Of a stretch of 17,731 bases of DNA, positions 13,989 through 17,731 are shown in pieces. The stretch spans positions 1 to 17,731 of the forward strand of contig JAFADT010000980.1 of the NCBI GenBank assembly GCA_023424585.1, given 5' to 3'. The number at the start of each line of letters is the position of its first letter. The first letter of the stretch is position 1. The notes under the pieces were generated by a model. The model searched no databases. It was not told the origin of the DNA and worked only from the letters and a program-made list of their open reading frames with translations. The translations under genes and the position numbers were made by a program. The stretch comes from Pseudomonadota bacterium. GTDB taxonomy: Bacteria > Myxococcota > Myxococcia > Myxococcales > Myxococcaceae.

Positions 13989-15497
13989 GTGCTTCCCCAG
14001 TCCGCGCCCGCCGCCCCCAACCTGTCCCGCCGCCTCGCGAAGCTGACGTCCATCCTGGATGTCGCCAAGGCGATGAGCGCCGAGCGGGACCTGGACCTGC
14101 TGCTGCCCCTCATCCTCTATGAGGCCACCAAGGTCGTGGAGTCGGACCGCTGCTCGCTCTTCATCCTGGACCGCGAGCGCGACGAGCTGTGGAGCAAGGT
14201 GGCCCAGGGCTCCAAGAACGAGATCCGCCTCCCCATGGGCAGCGGCATCGCCGGCCAGGTCGCGCAGACAGGCGCCGTCATCAACATCCCCGACGCCTAC
14301 GCCGACCCCCGCTTCAACAGCAGCTTCGACGTCTCCAGCGGCTACCGCACCCACACCATCCTCTGCGTCCCCATGCGCGACGCCAACGGCGACGTGACGG
14401 GCGTCCTCCAGGCCCTCAACAAGCGCGGCGGGCGCGTGTTCGACGCGGAGGACGAGGAGCTCCTGCTCGCCCTGGGCGCCCAGGCCGCCGGGGCGATCGA
14501 GAACGCCCTCCTCCACGAGGAGATCAACCGCCTCTTCGAGGGCTTCGTCTCCGCGTCCGTCGTCGCCATCGAGGCGCGCGACCCCACCACCGCGGGCCAC
14601 TCCGGCCGCGTCGCGGACCTCACCGTGTCCCTGGCCCAGGCGCTGGAGCACCACAGCACCGGCCCCTATGCCCAGACGCGCTTCACCGCCGTGGAGCTGC
14701 AGGAGCTGCGGTACGCGTCGCTCCTGCACGACTTCGGCAAGGTGGGCGTGCGCGAGAACGTGCTCGTCAAGGCGGAGAAGCTCTACCCGCATGAGCTGGA
14801 CGCGCTGCGCGCCCGCTTCCAGCTGGCGCGCAAGGACCTCCAGCTGCAGAGCTCGCGGCGCAGGCTGTCCGCCGTGGAGGCTCGCGGCCTGTCCGCCCTG
14901 CCCGCCATCCACCAGGAGGAGGACGCGCGGCTCGCCCAGGAGCTGGCCCAATTGGATGAGGTGATGGGCTTCCTGCTCACCTGCAACAAGCCGACGGTGC
15001 TGGCGCAGGGCAACTTCGAGCGCCTCCTGGAGCTGGGCAAGCTCACGTACACCGACGCGCACGACCACGGGCAGCCGCTGCTGCTGCCCCATGAGATCCA
15101 GTCCCTCTCCATCACCCGCGGCACCCTCTCCCCGGAGGAGCGCCGTGAAATCGAGAGCCACGTCGAGCACACGTACCGCTTCCTGTCCCAGATTCCGTGG
15201 ACCCGCGCGCTGCGCCGCGTGCCGGAGATCGCCTACGCGCACCACGAGAAGCTGGATGGCACGGGCTACCCTCGCGCCATCCCGGAGATTCCGGTGCAGT
15301 CCCGGATGATGTCCATCTGCGACATCTACGACGCGCTCACCGCGAGCGACCGGCCCTACAAGAAGGCCGTGCCGCACGCGCTCGCGCTGGACATCCTCAA
15401 GAAGGAGGCGGGGTCCGGACAGCTCGACAAGGACCTCTTCGCCATCTTCGTCGAGGCGGAGATTCCCCGCCGGGCCCTCAAGAAGGGCCCGGCGTGA
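13989..15497 (+). CDS. GAF-domain / HD-GYP phosphodiesterase with a long insert
   Basis: A 502-residue cytoplasmic signalling protein, likely hydrolysing cyclic di-GMP. The start is GTG at 13989 with GGAG nine bases upstream. GAF domain at 18-175 carries the complete cyclic-nucleotide motif NK-x5-F-x3-DE (Asn144, Lys145, Phe151, Asp155, Glu156). The HD-GYP domain has His204, the HD pair His247/Asp248 with Lys251 (LLHDFGKVGV), His391, HHEKLDGTGYP at 418-428 and DIYDALT at 445-451. Its metal ligands therefore seem intact. Between the HD helix region and TLSPEERREIESH lies an extra block, about 271-378, rich in Arg, Leu, Glu and Gln and probably helical. Most HD-GYP proteins have only a short link there. 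The end is convergent with pyruvate kinase, nine bases apart. Ligand identity is inference. Confidence 0.92.
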   Translation: MLPQSAPAAPNLSRRLAKLTSILDVAKAMSAERDLDLLLPLILYEATKVVESDRCSLFILDRERDELWSKVAQGSKNEIRLPMGSGIAGQVAQTGAVINIPDAYADPRFNSSFDVSSGYRTHTILCVPMRDANGDVTGVLQALNKRGGRVFDAEDEELLLALGAQAAGAIENALLHEEINRLFEGFVSASVVAIEARDPTTAGHSGRVADLTVSLAQALEHHSTGPYAQTRFTAVELQELRYASLLHDFGKVGVRENVLVKAEKLYPHELDALRARFQLARKDLQLQSSRRRLSAVEARGLSALPAIHQEEDARLAQELAQLDEVMGFLLTCNKPTVLAQGNFERLLELGKLTYTDAHDHGQPLLLPHEIQSLSITRGTLSPEERREIESHVEHTYRFLSQIPWTRALRRVPEIAYAHHEKLDGTGYPRAIPEIPVQSRMMSICDIYDALTASDRPYKKAVPHALALDILKKEAGSGQLDKDLFAIFVEAEIPRRALKKGPA

Positions 15498-15506
15498 GGC
15501 GCGGCC

Positions 15507-15509
<3 letters not shown>
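15495..15509. terminator. Short palindrome holding both convergent stop codons
   Basis: TGAGGC-GCG-GCCTCA is a perfect 6-bp stem with a 3-base loop. The first three bases are the stop of the HD-GYP gene. The last three, read on the minus strand, are the stop of pyruvate kinase. It could act as a weak bidirectional pause site. There is no T-run on either side. Confidence 0.3.
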
Positions 15510-16937
<1,428 letters not shown>

Positions 16938-16939
16938 AT

Positions 16940-16959
16940 GGAGCCGAACATCCGGCTCC
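16940..16959 (-). promoter_or_regulatory. Hairpin covering the pyruvate kinase ribosome-binding region
   Basis: GGAGCCG and CGGCTCC form a perfect 7-bp stem around a six-base loop (GATGTT), ending two bases before the pyk ATG. The only Shine-Dalgarno-like sequence, GGGGGAG, overlaps the 5' arm. Folding would either hide it or bring it to normal distance from the ATG, since it is otherwise about 18 bases away. TTGACC on the minus strand (16975-16970) could be a -35 box, but no convincing -10 follows. Confidence 0.5.
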
Positions 16960-17036
16960 CCCGCGTTTCGGTCAAGACATCCCCGAGCGCGGCCGGGCAG
17001 GTAAACCAGTAAATGTCCAGGACGCTCGGCGTGCGT

Positions 17037-17731
17037 TCAACCGCGCAGCAGCGTGCCCAGGTTCTCGCGCTCCCAACGCAGCGCGGCGGCGTAGTGCGGG
17101 TACGTGCGCTCACGCTCGCGGAAGGCGCGCGGATGGTGCACGCGGCGCCCGGTGCGATTGCTGCTGGGGAACAGCTGGTGGAGCATCTCGTGGAAGACGA
17201 TGAACTCCACGAAGAAGGCGGGCACGTCCGGCTTGTCCAGCGCGGGGTGGATGCGGATCTCCCGCGTCTGGTGGTCGTAGACGCCCAGGCGGATGGACTT
17301 GCGGCGGCGGCGCGGCGGCATGCGGCCCCAGCCGATGCGGGCCTGGATGGCGTTGCCGAAGTAGGCCTCGTTGACGCCGTTGTAGAGCGCCCGCAGGTCG
17401 AAGCAGCGGCCGAGCGGGTTCAGCTCCGCGTCGGACTCCCGGCGGAGCTGGCGGATGAGCGGCTGCTGGCCCCGGATGTACTCGTCCAGGAGCGCGCCCG
17501 CGCCGCGGTGCCCGCGGCCCGCGTAGTCCGCCACCGCGCGCACGACCACCTCCGGCGCGTCCAGGAACATGTGGTGCAGCCGCAGCTGGAGCACCTGCGC
17601 GCCCCGGCGGAAGGACACCATGGTGGAGCGGTTGTCCGTCACGGCCAGCCGCACCGGCATGCCCAGGTTCGCGCTCAGCCGCCACGCGAGTGACTCCGCG
17701 CGCGTCCAGAGCTCCTCGCGCGACGCAGTGA
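17037..17731 (-). CDS. SprT-like zinc metallopeptidase domain protein (cut by right edge)
   Basis: At least 231 residues. An ATG at 17660 gives 207 residues, but the frame stays open and coding-like to the window end (REELWTRAESLAWRLSANLG before that Met). The true start is therefore probably outside the window. Counting from that Met, NEAYFGNAI at 97-105 is the SprT-type N-terminal core. The zinc site is HEMLH (His157, Glu158, His161), and the third ligand is likely His175 or His176 in RRVHHPRAF. A basic stretch RRRRK at 117-121 could touch DNA. SprT/Spartan domains cut DNA-bound proteins, but this is unproven for most bacterial members, and a generic peptidase role is possible. It lies upstream of pyk on the same strand. 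Confidence 0.85.
   Translation of the reverse strand, partial: TASREELWTRAESLAWRLSANLGMPVRLAVTDNRSTMVSFRRGAQVLQLRLHHMFLDAPEVVVRAVADYAGRGHRGAGALLDEYIRGQQPLIRQLRRESDAELNPLGRCFDLRALYNGVNEAYFGNAIQARIGWGRMPPRRRRKSIRLGVYDHQTREIRIHPALDKPDVPAFFVEFIVFHEMLHQLFPSSNRTGRRVHHPRAFRERERTYPHYAAALRWERENLGTLLRG

Noticed and set aside
13812..15377. 521-residue open frame antisense to the GAF/HD-GYP gene
   Set aside because: A GC-driven shadow of a clearly conserved gene; it has no recognisable motif.

Overview
The window is a chromosomal stretch of a very GC-rich bacterium. Dense coding, very high third-position GC, GTG starts and long spurious antisense frames all fit a myxobacterium of the Myxococcaceae (Myxococcus/Corallococcus/Pyxidicoccus type). 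Genus is not provable from the sequence alone. I see fourteen protein genes and one tRNA. Two genes are cut by the window edges. There is no CRISPR array, insertion sequence, phage gene or rRNA.

Layout. (1) Positions 1-2680, + strand: a tight three-gene unit holding the C-terminal two thirds of a P-type cation ATPase, a 79-residue DUF5132-like protein and an HMA_2-like protein without CxxC. (2) 2728-6446, - strand: an aldehyde dehydrogenase, a 192-residue protein resembling the CNF1/BLF1 glutamine-deamidase toxin core, and a membrane fatty-acid hydroxylase/sterol desaturase. They share a strand but have gaps of 177-206 bases, so they are probably separate transcripts. (3) 6514-7104, +: a Crp/Fnr-type regulator divergent from the desaturase, with an Fnr-sized dyad between them. 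(4) 7311-11166: an exported S33-like alpha/beta hydrolase, a LysR regulator and a divergent FAD monooxygenase that LysR probably controls. (5) 11221-12505, -: a NucS-like nuclease fused to a PUA/EVE-like domain, then a clear rho-independent terminator and tRNA-Pro(CGG). (6) 12759-16937: a lone receiver domain, ribulose-phosphate 3-epimerase, a GAF/HD-GYP protein and pyruvate kinase. These lie as two convergent pairs with 1 and 9 bases between stops. (7) 17037 to the right edge, -: a SprT-like zinc metallopeptidase domain, truncated.

The observation I rate highest is the small protein at 4443-5021. It carries an LSGC motif with a Thr six residues before the Cys and a His fifteen after it. These are the spacings I recall for the BLF1 Thr/Cys pair and the CNF1 Cys/His pair. 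It also has an upstream LPWK-x-G block that I recall in BLF1. If structure confirms this, it would be a stand-alone toxin-like deamidase in a predatory bacterium. Next come the nuclease/PUA fusion beside a tRNA, the regulator/desaturase operator, and the GAF/HD-GYP protein, which has a complete NKFDE motif and a roughly 110-residue insert. The central-metabolism genes look intact and ordinary. All homology statements are from motif recognition by eye; no database search was possible.
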